Origin: Salinimonas iocasae
GTDB lineage: Bacteria > Pseudomonadota > Gammaproteobacteria > Enterobacterales > Alteromonadaceae
Direction: 5' to 3'
Length of the DNA stretch: 64,000 nt
NCBI RefSeq assembly: GCF_006228385.1
Contig: NZ_CP039852.1
Span: forward strand, 2,744,001-2,808,000
In this document: one piece after another, positions 8,287-17,585 of the stretch
How positions within the stretch are numbered: position 1 is the stretch's first letter
Layout of the letters: every line of letters begins with the position of its first letter
Program-made: the position numbers and the translations under genes
The notes under the pieces: generated by a model
The model's database searches: none
Seen by the model: the letters and a program-made list of their open reading frames with translations, nothing else
What the model was told of the DNA's origin: nothing

Positions 8287-10350
8287 ATGGCTTTTAAGAA
8301 CCTCATTGAATGGCTCAGTGTGCCATTACGTGCAGATGCTGCGAACTATCATCGGCAGTTGATGTTGTTTGAGACAAAGGATGCCGCGCAATCAATAGAA
8401 GCGCTGGCTGACGCATTATCATCAGAACTATCCTGCGCGGTTTTAAGTGATGAGGCTCACTTCTGCGCAACTGCCAATGCACACCCGTTTGTACTATCCG
8501 ATTACAAGAAGGTGCTAGGTCAGGAATTTGATATCGGCATATACAATGCGCTATGCGGTCTCCGACCTAGCGCAATACTTGCCCTGGCAGGCACACTTCG
8601 CTTTGGGGGCCGCCTAATCATACTTTGTCCTTCGCTGGAAGAATGGCCTTTTCATACCGGCGTCACGCAGCCACATTACCTGAGCCATGGTTATGCAATC
8701 AATGAAAGCCTTTTCACCCGCCTCATCATTGAAAAATTCGATCGGAACTGTACTGTTGCCATCTGTTCGAAAGATAAAAGCGTGGAGCGGCTTCCGATTA
8801 AGTACGTTACCACTTCGCAACGTTGTTATTCAGACAGCGAAAACTATCTTACAGTGAGTCAGCAACGCGTTATGGATGACTATTTGAGTTCACTGGACAC
8901 AGATAAATCTTTATATGCGCTCACTGCGCCCCGGGGGCGGGGTAAGTCTGCCCTATTGGGCACTATAGCAGCCGCTCTGATAAACAGATCGCTTAAAATT
9001 TTACTTGTGAGCTCACGAGCACATAGTCAAACCGTATTTTACCGACATTTGGCAAATGCGCTTTCCTGCAAAATTCATGATGCAAGGGAATTCGTTGAGT
9101 GGTTAGCGCCCGATAATCCCAGGGCATATAACAATGATGCAGATATCATGTTGATAGATGAGGCTGCATCGCTGCCCCTGCCGGTTTTGATATCATTGAC
9201 CGCAAGGAACAGCAGATGCTTTGTGACTACAACCACTTTTGGGTTTGAAGGTTCTGGTTTAGGATTTATCCACAAATTCCTGTTGCCCCTAAAAGCCAGT
9301 GGACAGCTTCGTCATCTAACATTGACCGAGCCTGTGCGCTGGGCAGCAAATGACCCGCTGGAGTCTGTTTTAGATAAAAGCCTGTTATTTACAGACGTTC
9401 AGGATGAGCCTGAGGTGTTCACTGGACCGATCACATTTTCACATCTTACAGCACAGCAGATTGATCCGGGAATACTTTCCAGACTCTATCACCTGCTCAG
9501 TGATTCCCATTACCAAACGTCTCCGGATGACCTGATGCGACTGACTGACGCCCCTGATGTATCGTTTATGTTAGCCTTTCAGGGTAAATTACTGGTCGGC
9601 GCTGCGGTTATTAACCATGAAGGTGGTAATAGACTTTCATCGTTAAGCGAAAGCATCGCACAGGGAAACAGACGTGTTAAAGGCCATCTTAGCGCGCAGA
9701 GTATTGCTCTGTTAACAGTGGATGCAGATTTAGCACATCGCTCATACTGGCGCATAAACAGAATAGCGGTTCGTGACGACTACCGAAGAAACGGTATCGC
9801 CTCATCTATGTTGAGCCACATTCAAACAGAAGCGAGAAAAATTCAGATCGACTGGCTTACCAGCTCTTATGCCTCCGATCCAGAGATAGATAATTTTTGG
9901 AAAAATGCTGATTTTGAATTGATACGGCGAGGAAAAAAGCCGGATAAGGCTAGCGGACAAATTAGTAATTTAATCGTAAAACCAGTTTCCACTTTTGCTA
10001 AAGAGAAACAAAATCAGCTCACGAATATGTATCATTTTGATACGGCTGAATCCATCGAAGAAATGAAGCGAATAGTAAATCACTTCGCTTTAGGTACGAT
10101 CATTGACAGCAGAATAAAAGCGTATATAAACGGACACCGGTCAAGGGAGCTTACCGGAAATGCTTTTATCTATTTCATTACAACCAACGCTGGTTTATTG
10201 ACTGAAAACTCACTGTCATATCAGTTTGTGATAAATAAGCGCTGTATAAAAGATTTAATATTGTTAAATAAATTAACGGGCAAAAAGGCGTTTGAACGAA
10301 AGTTATTAGAAGAGACGAAAACAGTCTTCAGAACGTCAAACAAAGAATGA
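8287..10350 (+). CDS. tmcA: tRNA(Met) cytidine acetyltransferase TmcA
   Basis: Makes N4-acetylcytidine at the wobble position of elongator tRNA-Met using acetyl-CoA and ATP. The protein has 687 residues. An N-terminal DUF1726 region is followed by an RNA-helicase/ATPase module with Walker A APRGRGKSAL near residue 214 and Walker B-like LIDEAASLPLP near 290. A GNAT domain follows with INRIAVRDDYRRNGIASSML near 490, then a C-terminal tRNA-binding tail. Length and order match the bacterial family. The start ATG 61 bases from the divergent thioesterase is the only good start. Transcription ends at the strong hairpin at 10.4 kb. Confidence 0.95.
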   Translation: MAFKNLIEWLSVPLRADAANYHRQLMLFETKDAAQSIEALADALSSELSCAVLSDEAHFCATANAHPFVLSDYKKVLGQEFDIGIYNALCGLRPSAILALAGTLRFGGRLIILCPSLEEWPFHTGVTQPHYLSHGYAINESLFTRLIIEKFDRNCTVAICSKDKSVERLPIKYVTTSQRCYSDSENYLTVSQQRVMDDYLSSLDTDKSLYALTAPRGRGKSALLGTIAAALINRSLKILLVSSRAHSQTVFYRHLANALSCKIHDAREFVEWLAPDNPRAYNNDADIMLIDEAASLPLPVLISLTARNSRCFVTTTTFGFEGSGLGFIHKFLLPLKASGQLRHLTLTEPVRWAANDPLESVLDKSLLFTDVQDEPEVFTGPITFSHLTAQQIDPGILSRLYHLLSDSHYQTSPDDLMRLTDAPDVSFMLAFQGKLLVGAAVINHEGGNRLSSLSESIAQGNRRVKGHLSAQSIALLTVDADLAHRSYWRINRIAVRDDYRRNGIASSMLSHIQTEARKIQIDWLTSSYASDPEIDNFWKNADFELIRRGKKPDKASGQISNLIVKPVSTFAKEKQNQLTNMYHFDTAESIEEMKRIVNHFALGTIIDSRIKAYINGHRSRELTGNAFIYFITTNAGLLTENSLSYQFVINKRCIKDLILLNKLTGKKAFERKLLEETKTVFRTSNKE

Positions 10351-10389
10351 TTTATTTGATTCTAAAAACTACATGTAATCAACAGATCA

Positions 10390-10421
10390 AAAAAAAAAGC
10401 CCCTTTGCAGGGGCTTTTTAT
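10390..10421. terminator. Bidirectional rho-independent terminator
   Basis: AGCCCC (10398-10403) pairs with GGGGCT (10410-10415) around TTTGCA, with A- and T-runs on either side. It serves convergent tmcA and the TonB2-operon TPR gene. Confidence 0.92.
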
Positions 10422-10422
10422 A

Positions 10423-11697
10423 TTAAATATCGATTCCACGATTTTTGGCTTTTTCCTTGATATAAGGTTCCCATGCAACCGCATTACGGCGCATAGAGCT
10501 TTCTTTTTTAGCCATCTGATTATACTTCCAGGCTTGCTTGAAGTTTTCCTGATAGAAGTATGCTTCCATTAAAGAGAAATAAATCTTCCCTTCTTCTTCC
10601 GCACCACGATCAAGAGCATTGTTCAATGCTTTAACAGCGCCTTTATAATCTTCAGCAACTAAAAGAAGCGTACCTTGCTTCTGGAAATCCTGAGGGTCAG
10701 AACTCATCTGTGCAGCTTTACCGTAGTAGTTGGCCGCGATGTCATAGTTCTTTGCCTGATGGAAAGAATTCGCAATATTTCGCATCATTGATGCGTCTTC
10801 TTTTATCTCTCCGCTTTCCAGGTGCTTCTCTAGGGTTTTCGCCGCTTTGTATGGGATACCATTGGTAGAGTATAGCTGCGCAAGGTTCTTGAACTGTGAT
10901 TCTTTGTCAAGGTAACCGGCGTTATAAGCTATCTCCATGGTAGACAGTGCATCATCGTAGTTTTCAACTAGCATGTAGAAAACACCCAGCTGCGTCCACC
11001 AATTTGGATTCTCAGGGAACGTATTGACAAGCGTTTCCGCAATTTCAACTGTTTCCGGGTACATCTTACGTTGATAGTACGACTGCAACTTCAATACATA
11101 AGGGTTCTTGTTCGGCTTCTCATAAAGCTCAATCGCTCTGTTTGCCGGTTCAATAACCTTATCAAGCTCTTTTGTTTCGAAGAATGCCTGTGCCATACGA
11201 ACATAGGTATCGGGATCTTCTTTACAGGTAAAGTCCATCCATTCCTGATACCAGTTAATCGCTTCCTTGTAGTTCTCTTCACGTAGGTTCAGGTTCGCTA
11301 CAAGCTTAAGCGTATTTGCATGTTCGCTATCATTAAGCACTTTATTTTTAACAGCATCAGTCAGGTATCGAAGCGCTTCATCAGATTTCTTCTCATCAGC
11401 TGCAAGAAGGTTTCCGATAAACCGGCCAACATACGCTTTATCAAAGTCGTCCGAAGTTTCGATATCATAAAGAATATCTAGCGCTTCTTGAACTCTGTCT
11501 TCGTTGTAGGCTTCAAATGCTTTTTGAACCTTTTTACCCGCTCGCTCACCAACAAGCTTCGTTTTACCCTTTTCATATCCAGGACAAACGACTGGCGCGT
11601 TAGACTTCGACTGCTGCGCCATCGCTGGCGCACTCACTGTAGCAGTTACACCCATTACTAAAGCAAGGGCTGACATTTTGAATGTGTTTTTCATCAT
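10423..11697 (-). CDS. TonB2-operon periplasmic TPR protein
   Basis: A protein of 424 residues with a cleavable signal peptide ending AMA-QQ, then tetratricopeptide repeats over most of its length (for example the stretch from NPNWWTQLGVFYMLVENYDDAL onward). It is predicted periplasmic. It is the last gene of the DUF3450-TtpC-ExbB-ExbD-TonB-TPR operon found in many Alteromonadales and Vibrionales relatives, where it presumably scaffolds contacts between the TonB machine and receptors. I chose the ATG at 11697, preceded by GGAG 8 bases away; a GTG at 11703 would overlap the tonB stop. The exact role is not known to me. Confidence 0.82.
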   Translation of the reverse strand: MMKNTFKMSALALVMGVTATVSAPAMAQQSKSNAPVVCPGYEKGKTKLVGERAGKKVQKAFEAYNEDRVQEALDILYDIETSDDFDKAYVGRFIGNLLAADEKKSDEALRYLTDAVKNKVLNDSEHANTLKLVANLNLREENYKEAINWYQEWMDFTCKEDPDTYVRMAQAFFETKELDKVIEPANRAIELYEKPNKNPYVLKLQSYYQRKMYPETVEIAETLVNTFPENPNWWTQLGVFYMLVENYDDALSTMEIAYNAGYLDKESQFKNLAQLYSTNGIPYKAAKTLEKHLESGEIKEDASMMRNIANSFHQAKNYDIAANYYGKAAQMSSDPQDFQKQGTLLLVAEDYKGAVKALNNALDRGAEEEGKIYFSLMEAYFYQENFKQAWKYNQMAKKESSMRRNAVAWEPYIKEKAKNRGIDI

Positions 11698-11699
11698 GA

Positions 11700-12311
11700 T
11701 CACTGCTCCAGTTTAAAGTCTAGCTGTACAAACATGTTGGGTTGCTTAACGCGCTTGCCTTCAACCACTTTAGGCTTGTACTTCCACTTACTCAACGCTC
11801 GGCGCGCTTCGCGGTCAAAGATACGCTTAGGGTCAGCATCGATAACTTCGATGTCTTCAACACCACCTTGCTCATTAATAGTGAATGACAGTTTTACCCA
11901 ACCTTCACGTCCATCACGAGCTGCCTGTGGTGGATACTTAGGGTCAATCCTAACAATTGGTGTTGCTTCACCATCTTGCTGCATTGCACCTACTGCACCA
12001 ATACTTGCGCCAACGTCACCTGTATCAATAGAAGGAACATTTAAGCTGAAACCTCCTGCATCAGGTTCTGCCGCATCCGGCTCTACAGGCTGCTGTTTTG
12101 GCGGCTGTTGCGGTGGCGGAGGTGGCGGAGGCGGTGTACGCTGACGAGTCTGCGTATCAGCCTCAGGTTCCTGCATAACAACATCGATTACCGGTGCATC
12201 AGGAACTTCATCTGCCGGGCGGTTTGAGTTTTCAATTAGTTTGGCCATCAGGACAAATAAACCGAAAGCAACCGCGGCACCTAACAATATAGAAACGATA
12301 AATCGAACCAT
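11700..12311 (-). CDS. tonB: TonB2-family energy transducer
   Basis: A protein of 203 residues. One N-terminal transmembrane helix (about residues 4-25) anchors it in the inner membrane. A proline-rich spacer follows with a run of eight prolines near residue 64 and QQPPKQQP. The C-terminal domain at about 120-203 contains the family core [20 protein letters not shown] and ends with a strand for contact with receptor TonB boxes. It is shorter than E. coli TonB, as usual for the TonB2 class. The gene sits one base after exbD in an operon with ttpC, so energy coupling should need that extra subunit. Confidence 0.94.
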   Translation of the reverse strand: MVRFIVSILLGAAVAFGLFVLMAKLIENSNRPADEVPDAPVIDVVMQEPEADTQTRQRTPPPPPPPPQQPPKQQPVEPDAAEPDAGGFSLNVPSIDTGDVGASIGAVGAMQQDGEATPIVRIDPKYPPQAARDGREGWVKLSFTINEQGGVEDIEVIDADPKRIFDREARRALSKWKYKPKVVEGKRVKQPNMFVQLDFKLEQ

Positions 12312-12312
12312 C

Positions 12313-12711
12313 TTATCCCCTTGCTGCTACTGATATACGATCAACACCCGCAGCTTTGATCTGGTCCATCACTTTCACAACAGTACCATGCTTGGCCTTA
12401 ACATCAGCCTGGATGATGACATAATCAGTTGGCTGTTCCGTCAACAACCGCTCGATGTTAGCTCTGACACTATCAACAGCCACTTCGCGCTTGTCTAACC
12501 ACACACTGCCATCGTCAGTGATAGCGACGAAGATATTGGCGTTTTTTTTCATTGAGGCCTGATTCGCATCAGGTTTATTAACTTCAATACCTGCTTCTTT
12601 TACGAAAACAGTAGTAACTATGAAGAAGATTAGCATGATAAATACAACGTCAAGCATTGGCGTCATATCGATCTGTGCATCTTCCTCTTCAGTTCTGACT
12701 TTCCGCGCCAT
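12313..12711 (-). CDS. exbD: Biopolymer transport protein ExbD
   Basis: A protein of 132 residues. One transmembrane helix near residues 18-38 carries the proton-path aspartate (Asp20 in [15 protein letters not shown]), and a periplasmic domain of about 90 residues follows. With ExbB it forms the proton channel that drives TonB. The gene is packed between exbB and tonB (spacings of 11 and 1 bases). Confidence 0.95.
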   Translation of the reverse strand: MARKVRTEEEDAQIDMTPMLDVVFIMLIFFIVTTVFVKEAGIEVNKPDANQASMKKNANIFVAITDDGSVWLDKREVAVDSVRANIERLLTEQPTDYVIIQADVKAKHGTVVKVMDQIKAAGVDRISVAARG

Positions 12712-12722
12712 AATATCTCTCT

Positions 12723-13247
12723 CTAGTGATGTGGCAGGCTATCAACCAAGCCCTCTCTGGCCAATTTAGCTTTGGCCTCGAGACGAGAACTGATAAATAG
12801 ACCCGACAATGCCGCAACCATCCCAGCCATTGTTGGGATTGTCGCCATCGAAATACCAGAAGCCATCAAACGAGCATTACTAGTACCTTGCGTTGCCATG
12901 GTTTCAAAAACACTAATCATCCCTGTCACTGTTCCCAGTAGACCGATTAATGGACACATGGCCACTAACGTTCGGATGATAAGCATGCGGGCGTCCAAAT
13001 TATCAGACGCTTCGGAAATCCAGGCTTCACGGATTCTATGCGCATACCAAGAGGTTGTATCAGAGCGGGCGTCCCATCTGGTGATAATGTCTTTCTTCAC
13101 CTTAGGAAAGACCGCCGTGATATACCAATAGCGCTCAATCATTAATACCCACATAAGAAAGAGCGCGGCAGCGACAAAATAAAGAACGTCACCGCCGGTA
13201 GCGATAAATTCCCTGACAGATTCCCATAATCCAATCAGGCTATTCAT
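12723..13247 (-). CDS. exbB: Biopolymer transport protein ExbB (TonB2 type)
   Basis: A MotA/TolQ/ExbB-family proton channel subunit of 174 residues. One N-terminal transmembrane helix (about residues 17-35) is followed by a cytoplasmic loop and a two-helix channel region with LIGLLGTVTGMISVFE and the GISMATIPTMAGMVAAL segment. I chose the ATG at 13247 (MNSLIGLWES), one base after the ttpC stop, over a start 90 bases upstream that lies inside ttpC and gives an N-terminus unlike the family. This is the short partner; the longer TtpC is a second member of the same superfamily in the operon. Confidence 0.93.
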   Translation of the reverse strand: MNSLIGLWESVREFIATGGDVLYFVAAALFLMWVLMIERYWYITAVFPKVKKDIITRWDARSDTTSWYAHRIREAWISEASDNLDARMLIIRTLVAMCPLIGLLGTVTGMISVFETMATQGTSNARLMASGISMATIPTMAGMVAALSGLFISSRLEAKAKLAREGLVDSLPHH

Positions 13248-13248
13248 A

Positions 13249-14607
13249 TTACGCTTTCTCCGCCTCTGTGTGAGCTGCAATGATACCTGCAGTTTGCTCA
13301 TCAAGAATGTGGATGATTGATTTGCTGCGAGACGCAACGATGCTGTGAGTCAGAATCAGCGGCAATGCAGCAATGATACCCTGTGCTGTAGTAACAAGTG
13401 CCATTGAAATACTACCTGCCATCAGACGCGGGTCACCAGTACCAAACAGAGTAATTGTCTGGAACGTTGCAATCATACCCAGAACCGTACCTAACAGACC
13501 AAGCAGCGGTGCGATAGCAGCAAAGATCTTGATTACGTTGATACCACTTTCGATAGAAGGCAATTCTCTCAGGATTGCTTCATCCAGTTTCAGTTCAAGA
13601 TTTTCAGCGTCAGAATGCTTGTTTTCCTGATAAACCTTCAGGATACGACCCAGAGGGTTACCTGATGAAGGATTACCTGGGTTCTTCAGCTGCGACTTGA
13701 TCTTGCTACCAGTGATGCCAAGCGTAACCAGCTTGTAGATACCAATCAGCAAACCAATGATAAGCATTACTGTAATTGTGTAACCAACCGCACCACCTGC
13801 ATGGTAACGCTCGCTCCACGTTGCTTTCTCTTTAAGCAGACCAAGGATTGCACCTTGAGAAGGGTCAGCATAGAAAGCCACAGTACCAGAAGTTGCTTCT
13901 GCCATTTCTTCAGCTGAAGAAACCAGGAAACCTTCTGGTTGACGGCCTAGTGGCTGAACTACGTCATTTTCGGCATCATAAGATAGGTAACCATCTGCAC
14001 CAACAAGGTTGAAAGTACCTACACGAACAACTTCCTGCTCGCTGCTACCGCCGTCAAGGTTTACAACTTCTGTAGTGAAGCGATCAACCTGACCACCCTG
14101 AGTCATTTCTGTTTGCAGAGCAAACCAAAGATCTTCAAGTTCCTGAATGTTAGGCAAACCCTTAGATTCTTCAGACATTTCCGCAAGGAAGTCATCACGA
14201 TCCGGGTACTGGGCACTAACGATTGATGTTGATACACGACCATATGCTTCAGAAGCGGCCTGACGAACAACACCAAACATTTCACCTAGTGTTCCTGTCG
14301 CCTGTTCTAATTCTGAAGATTTTTCGTTCAGCGTAGTTTCGTTATCAGAAAATTGCTGCTGAAGGCGATCACCACGGTCTTGTTCAGCCTGAAGTTCAGA
14401 CTGAGCTTTTTGTAGCAATGCTTGCTTATCTGCGCGCTCTGAACGGAATTCAGCTTCACGCTCTTCGTTAATACGTGCTTCAGAAACACGGTTTTGCTTA
14501 ACCTGTTCTAGCAGGTCTTGCAGGCTGGCAGCTTCCTGCGCCTGCGCGCCGGTAGAAATAACCGCCATCGTTGCAGCGGCTACAAGAGATTTAAATACTA
14601 GTTTCAT
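13249..14607 (-). CDS. ttpC: TtpC-like extended MotA/TolQ/ExbB protein
   Basis: A protein of 452 residues. A signal peptide (ending AQA) leads into a periplasmic coiled-coil region at about 28-110 rich in E/Q/R, then a periplasmic domain. A transmembrane helix near 275-295 and a C-terminal ExbB-like channel domain at about 330-440 follow, with APLLGLLGTVLGMIATFQT and SMALVTTAQGIIAALPLIL. In Vibrio TonB2 systems TtpC is required in addition to ExbB2/ExbD2. It is the second gene of the operon, six bases after the DUF3450 gene. The N-terminal coiled coil could pair with the DUF3450 coiled coil. Confidence 0.88.
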   Translation of the reverse strand: MKLVFKSLVAAATMAVISTGAQAQEAASLQDLLEQVKQNRVSEARINEEREAEFRSERADKQALLQKAQSELQAEQDRGDRLQQQFSDNETTLNEKSSELEQATGTLGEMFGVVRQAASEAYGRVSTSIVSAQYPDRDDFLAEMSEESKGLPNIQELEDLWFALQTEMTQGGQVDRFTTEVVNLDGGSSEQEVVRVGTFNLVGADGYLSYDAENDVVQPLGRQPEGFLVSSAEEMAEATSGTVAFYADPSQGAILGLLKEKATWSERYHAGGAVGYTITVMLIIGLLIGIYKLVTLGITGSKIKSQLKNPGNPSSGNPLGRILKVYQENKHSDAENLELKLDEAILRELPSIESGINVIKIFAAIAPLLGLLGTVLGMIATFQTITLFGTGDPRLMAGSISMALVTTAQGIIAALPLILTHSIVASRSKSIIHILDEQTAGIIAAHTEAEKA

Positions 14608-14613
14608 TAAAAC

Positions 14614-15387
14614 TTACTCCGCTGCTTTAATTGGTAGTTTGATTAGATCAGGTGTAATGGTGCCATTTGCCATTTTCACAGCATCAACAACAGACGCCAG
14701 ATAATCATCACCTAAAGCTTTCCATTGACGCTCGTCATTATCCCAAACCCATGCACTGGATTGGTCTAAAGAAAGCGCAAGGAATGCGGTACGACCAAGG
14801 TTGAAGAAATCAACTGTATTCTCGGTACCGTTTGAGCTGATTGTACCCTGATAAGATGACATCTTAGTGCCATACTCAACTTCTACCAGATACGCTTCGA
14901 TAACCTGACGGAACTGCTCTGAAACAGTAACGTTAGAGTTGGCCATCAAATCACGCAGACGCTGAATACGTTCGCGACGCTCTTCAAGGTGAATTGGAAT
15001 ATCCAACTCAACAAATTTTTCCAGGCTGTCAATCATGCGGAACATCAATGGAACGATGCCCTGCTTAGTTTCTTCAATACTATCAATCTGACGCTGAAGA
15101 GAATCGATACTGCGCTGTTGGTCTTCGACCAAGCTCGCGATGTAGTCGTTATAAACTTTCAGGTTCTCTGTTTGGTCAACAGTTTGACGATACTCGACCA
15201 ACAACTCTTGTGACTGTTCAAACAGTGCGTTGATTTTTTCTTGAGATTTCGCTGCAGCCGCGTGAATCTTAGCTTCTTCTTTATGAAGATCGTTAAGAGT
15301 AACTGCAGAGACGGCTGCACTGCCAGACAGTGCGAATGCACCCATGACAGTAGAAGCAATAAGAGTTCTCTTGCTCATCTTGGACAT
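14614..15387 (-). CDS. DUF3450 periplasmic coiled-coil protein of the TonB2 operon
   Basis: A protein of 257 residues. A signal peptide (cleavage near AVSA-VT) is followed by a long helical stretch at about 28-110 rich in Q/E/K/I heptads (KINALFEQSQELLVEYRQ and beyond), which looks like a coiled coil, then a globular part. It belongs to the DUF3450 family, which regularly precedes ttpC. A periplasmic role in assembling the long TonB complex is likely but not shown. I placed the start at the ATG at 15387, with GGGA just upstream; a TTG at 15396 is the alternative. Confidence 0.8.
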   Translation of the reverse strand: MSKMSKRTLIASTVMGAFALSGSAAVSAVTLNDLHKEEAKIHAAAAKSQEKINALFEQSQELLVEYRQTVDQTENLKVYNDYIASLVEDQQRSIDSLQRQIDSIEETKQGIVPLMFRMIDSLEKFVELDIPIHLEERRERIQRLRDLMANSNVTVSEQFRQVIEAYLVEVEYGTKMSSYQGTISSNGTENTVDFFNLGRTAFLALSLDQSSAWVWDNDERQWKALGDDYLASVVDAVKMANGTITPDLIKLPIKAAE

Positions 15388-15708
15388 AGTTCCCAACCAA
15401 ATTTCTTATTTGAATCCTCGCTACATCATTGGTAGCAAGGGGCGTATAAACTTTGCTATTTCGCTTTCGGAAGGTAGCTGCCAGCGCCATTTCGCCAACA
15501 CTACGAATCCATAATAGTCACATGGAACCGCTGAAAGAGTCAAGTAACACAGTCTTAACACGCTATTTGAATTTATTTTGTTCAAATAGCCAACAGTAAT
15601 TGATAGTTTTTTGTACTACAAATGATTTTCGGATGACCAATTATTCGTAAAACAGCGCGCACACGAATAAGTTTGCCGTTTAAGTGAATCATTATACCAG
15701 GCGAAATC
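15388..15708. other. Intergenic region before the TonB2 operon
   Basis: These 321 bases have no gene. They must hold the promoter of the DUF3450-ttpC-exbBD-tonB operon, but I find no convincing -35/-10 pair and no Fur-box-like palindrome. A small hairpin GCTAC-N7-GTAGC lies at 15420-15436, in the operon leader. Confidence 0.6.
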
Positions 15709-17508
15709 TTACGACTTATCCAAGCCGTATTGTCCAACATCAAACGCGATTGTTATTCGCTCTGCATCGTCATGAATTGGTGTGGTTCCGTGCCAGGCGT
15801 GAGAGGGGAATAACACACACTTACCTACTTCTGGTTTGATATACATTTCGGGTGAAAGTTCATGACTTTCGTATAAATAAGGTTGACCTAATTTTAGCCA
15901 GCCAGCCTTTGCTTCTTCATTTGCTATCTCAGCCGGTAACTTCAAATATATTACGCCGGATATTTTGCCTTTCGAATGAATATGATTATGGTGAAATCCC
16001 TGCCCGCTAAGCCGTACAGACCAGGAACCTATATAGTTTACCGCGTTGTCATAATCTGTAATTGTATTTATATCGATGCGCTGATTTTCACAGTATGCTT
16101 TGATACTGCTATCTAAAAATGCCTTTAATTTTCTTAACTGTTTTCCATTTCCCCTGAGCAAATGTCCCCGCGTCTGGGTTCCTTTTTCCAGTGTTTGACC
16201 TAGCGGGTTATTTTCCGATGCATGCAAAGGCATAATTTCGTCTATTAATTGTTGCCAAAATTCGCTGTCATCGGGACGGTATGAAAATGTTTCGACTGTG
16301 GCGGCAACTCCTTCAAACTTGTCGCTTATCAGTCGTGTCGCTGCATAATGATATGCTTTGGCCAGCTGATTATCCGGTTGTTGGCGAATTGTTTCCGAGA
16401 GGATTTCTTTCGCTAGCGGATAGTTTTCCGTATTCAACAGACTGATACCATAGGTAATATTATCAACGGCGGTAGTGTCAGCGTCTCGCGTTAGCTTTTC
16501 AAGAATCGGCAAAGCGTCCGATGACCTTCCTGCGTAAAGGTAAGCCTGCGCGATGATTCGACGTTTGGCAACATTCAGATAATCAGGAATCTCTATATGC
16601 TCGAGATGACTGATAGCATCGGCATAACGTCGCTCATCAACTAAAAAATCTGCGTAAGCGAGGGAAAGATGATGGGCCGTCGGATGCGCTTGAATGGCGT
16701 TTTGAAAAGACGTGAGGTATTCATCAATATTACCCGACTCCCAGAGCAACTTATTGAGGTTGATGTGAGAATCAGTATAGAGCGGATTTAGTGACAATGC
16801 TTTTTTATACCAGTTTATTGCCTCAGAAAGTTTTCCCTGATCCGACAAGGCGTTGGCCAGATTATGATATACCGCATAATGAGGCTTTTTGCATGCTAAG
16901 GATAAAAGTATATCTACAGCTTCTTGTGATTTGCCGCACAAGCGATAACACACAGCTAATTCATTGAGATTATAAGGGCTTTGAGGATTCGTGTCGTACA
17001 GCGCTTTTGCACAATTGAGCGCTTCTAAATGCCGCTCACACCCTCTATAGAAATTTAACCATAAGATAAGGCGCTTCTGCTCAGTAACAGGGTTATTTTC
17101 GATGAGCTTATTTAATACGGTACGGGCTTCATCAAAGCGATGCAATGACGTACACAAAGTAACATACCGTTCTAACCACTGCATTCTCTCCCCTTCCAGG
17201 TGGAATAACTGCTGGTAGGCCGAATATTCATCGTTGAGGCGCTGACAGAACTGCGCAACCTGAATCTTACAAAGCCAGTAGTTAGTGGTAGTTGCGTGGT
17301 AGGCGGAATACTGAGTCAGTACAGCATCAGCCTCTTTAACATCACCAAGGTGCAAATAGCAATGAACCAAGTACTGTAGGGTTACAGAATCTTTAGGGGC
17401 TTCCTTGATTCTGTCTGAGAAATAGCTGACTGCTTCATTATAATTTTTTGCGTTGAAGGCCTGTTTACCTAACTCGATTAATTCATGGCGGGAGTTACTG
17501 TTTGCCAT
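15709..17508 (-). CDS. TPR protein with C-terminal 2-oxoglutarate/Fe(II) oxygenase domain
   Basis: A protein of 599 residues with no signal peptide. Tetratricopeptide repeats fill about residues 8-380 (for example NLANALSDQGKLSEAINWYKKAL). The C-terminal part from about 460 is a putative 2-oxoglutarate-dependent oxygenase of the type often annotated 2OG-FeII_Oxy_5: HNHIHSKGKISGVIYLKL near residue 503 offers the first two metal ligands, and SHAWHGTTPI followed by an Arg in ERITIAFD near 570 the third His and the co-substrate contact. Such enzymes hydroxylate proteins or small molecules; the TPR part would select the partner. It lies between the TonB2 operon and the TonB receptors on the same strand but with its own gaps. 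Substrate unknown. Confidence 0.78.
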   Translation of the reverse strand: MANSNSRHELIELGKQAFNAKNYNEAVSYFSDRIKEAPKDSVTLQYLVHCYLHLGDVKEADAVLTQYSAYHATTTNYWLCKIQVAQFCQRLNDEYSAYQQLFHLEGERMQWLERYVTLCTSLHRFDEARTVLNKLIENNPVTEQKRLILWLNFYRGCERHLEALNCAKALYDTNPQSPYNLNELAVCYRLCGKSQEAVDILLSLACKKPHYAVYHNLANALSDQGKLSEAINWYKKALSLNPLYTDSHINLNKLLWESGNIDEYLTSFQNAIQAHPTAHHLSLAYADFLVDERRYADAISHLEHIEIPDYLNVAKRRIIAQAYLYAGRSSDALPILEKLTRDADTTAVDNITYGISLLNTENYPLAKEILSETIRQQPDNQLAKAYHYAATRLISDKFEGVAATVETFSYRPDDSEFWQQLIDEIMPLHASENNPLGQTLEKGTQTRGHLLRGNGKQLRKLKAFLDSSIKAYCENQRIDINTITDYDNAVNYIGSWSVRLSGQGFHHNHIHSKGKISGVIYLKLPAEIANEEAKAGWLKLGQPYLYESHELSPEMYIKPEVGKCVLFPSHAWHGTTPIHDDAERITIAFDVGQYGLDKS

Positions 17509-17540
17509 AGCGTTAAACCTGAAAAGAAAATTTTTGCAAA

Positions 17541-17571
17541 AAAAAGCCGACGCAATGGCGTCGGCTTTTCT
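17541..17571. terminator. Rho-independent terminator of the first large TonB receptor gene
   Basis: AAAGCCGACGC and GCGTCGGCTTT pair around AATG (17543-17568). It lies 15 bases beyond the receptor stop on the minus strand. Confidence 0.92.
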
Positions 17572-17585
17572 ACATCAACTAACTC

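Noticed and set aside
11734..12144. Open frame on the plus strand opposite tonB
   Set aside because: It ends in a Gly/Cys run that is only the complement of the TonB proline stretch.
13248..13337. Extended N-terminus for ExbB starting inside ttpC
   Set aside because: The extra 30 residues are encoded by ttpC in another frame and do not resemble ExbB; the ATG one base after the ttpC stop fits.
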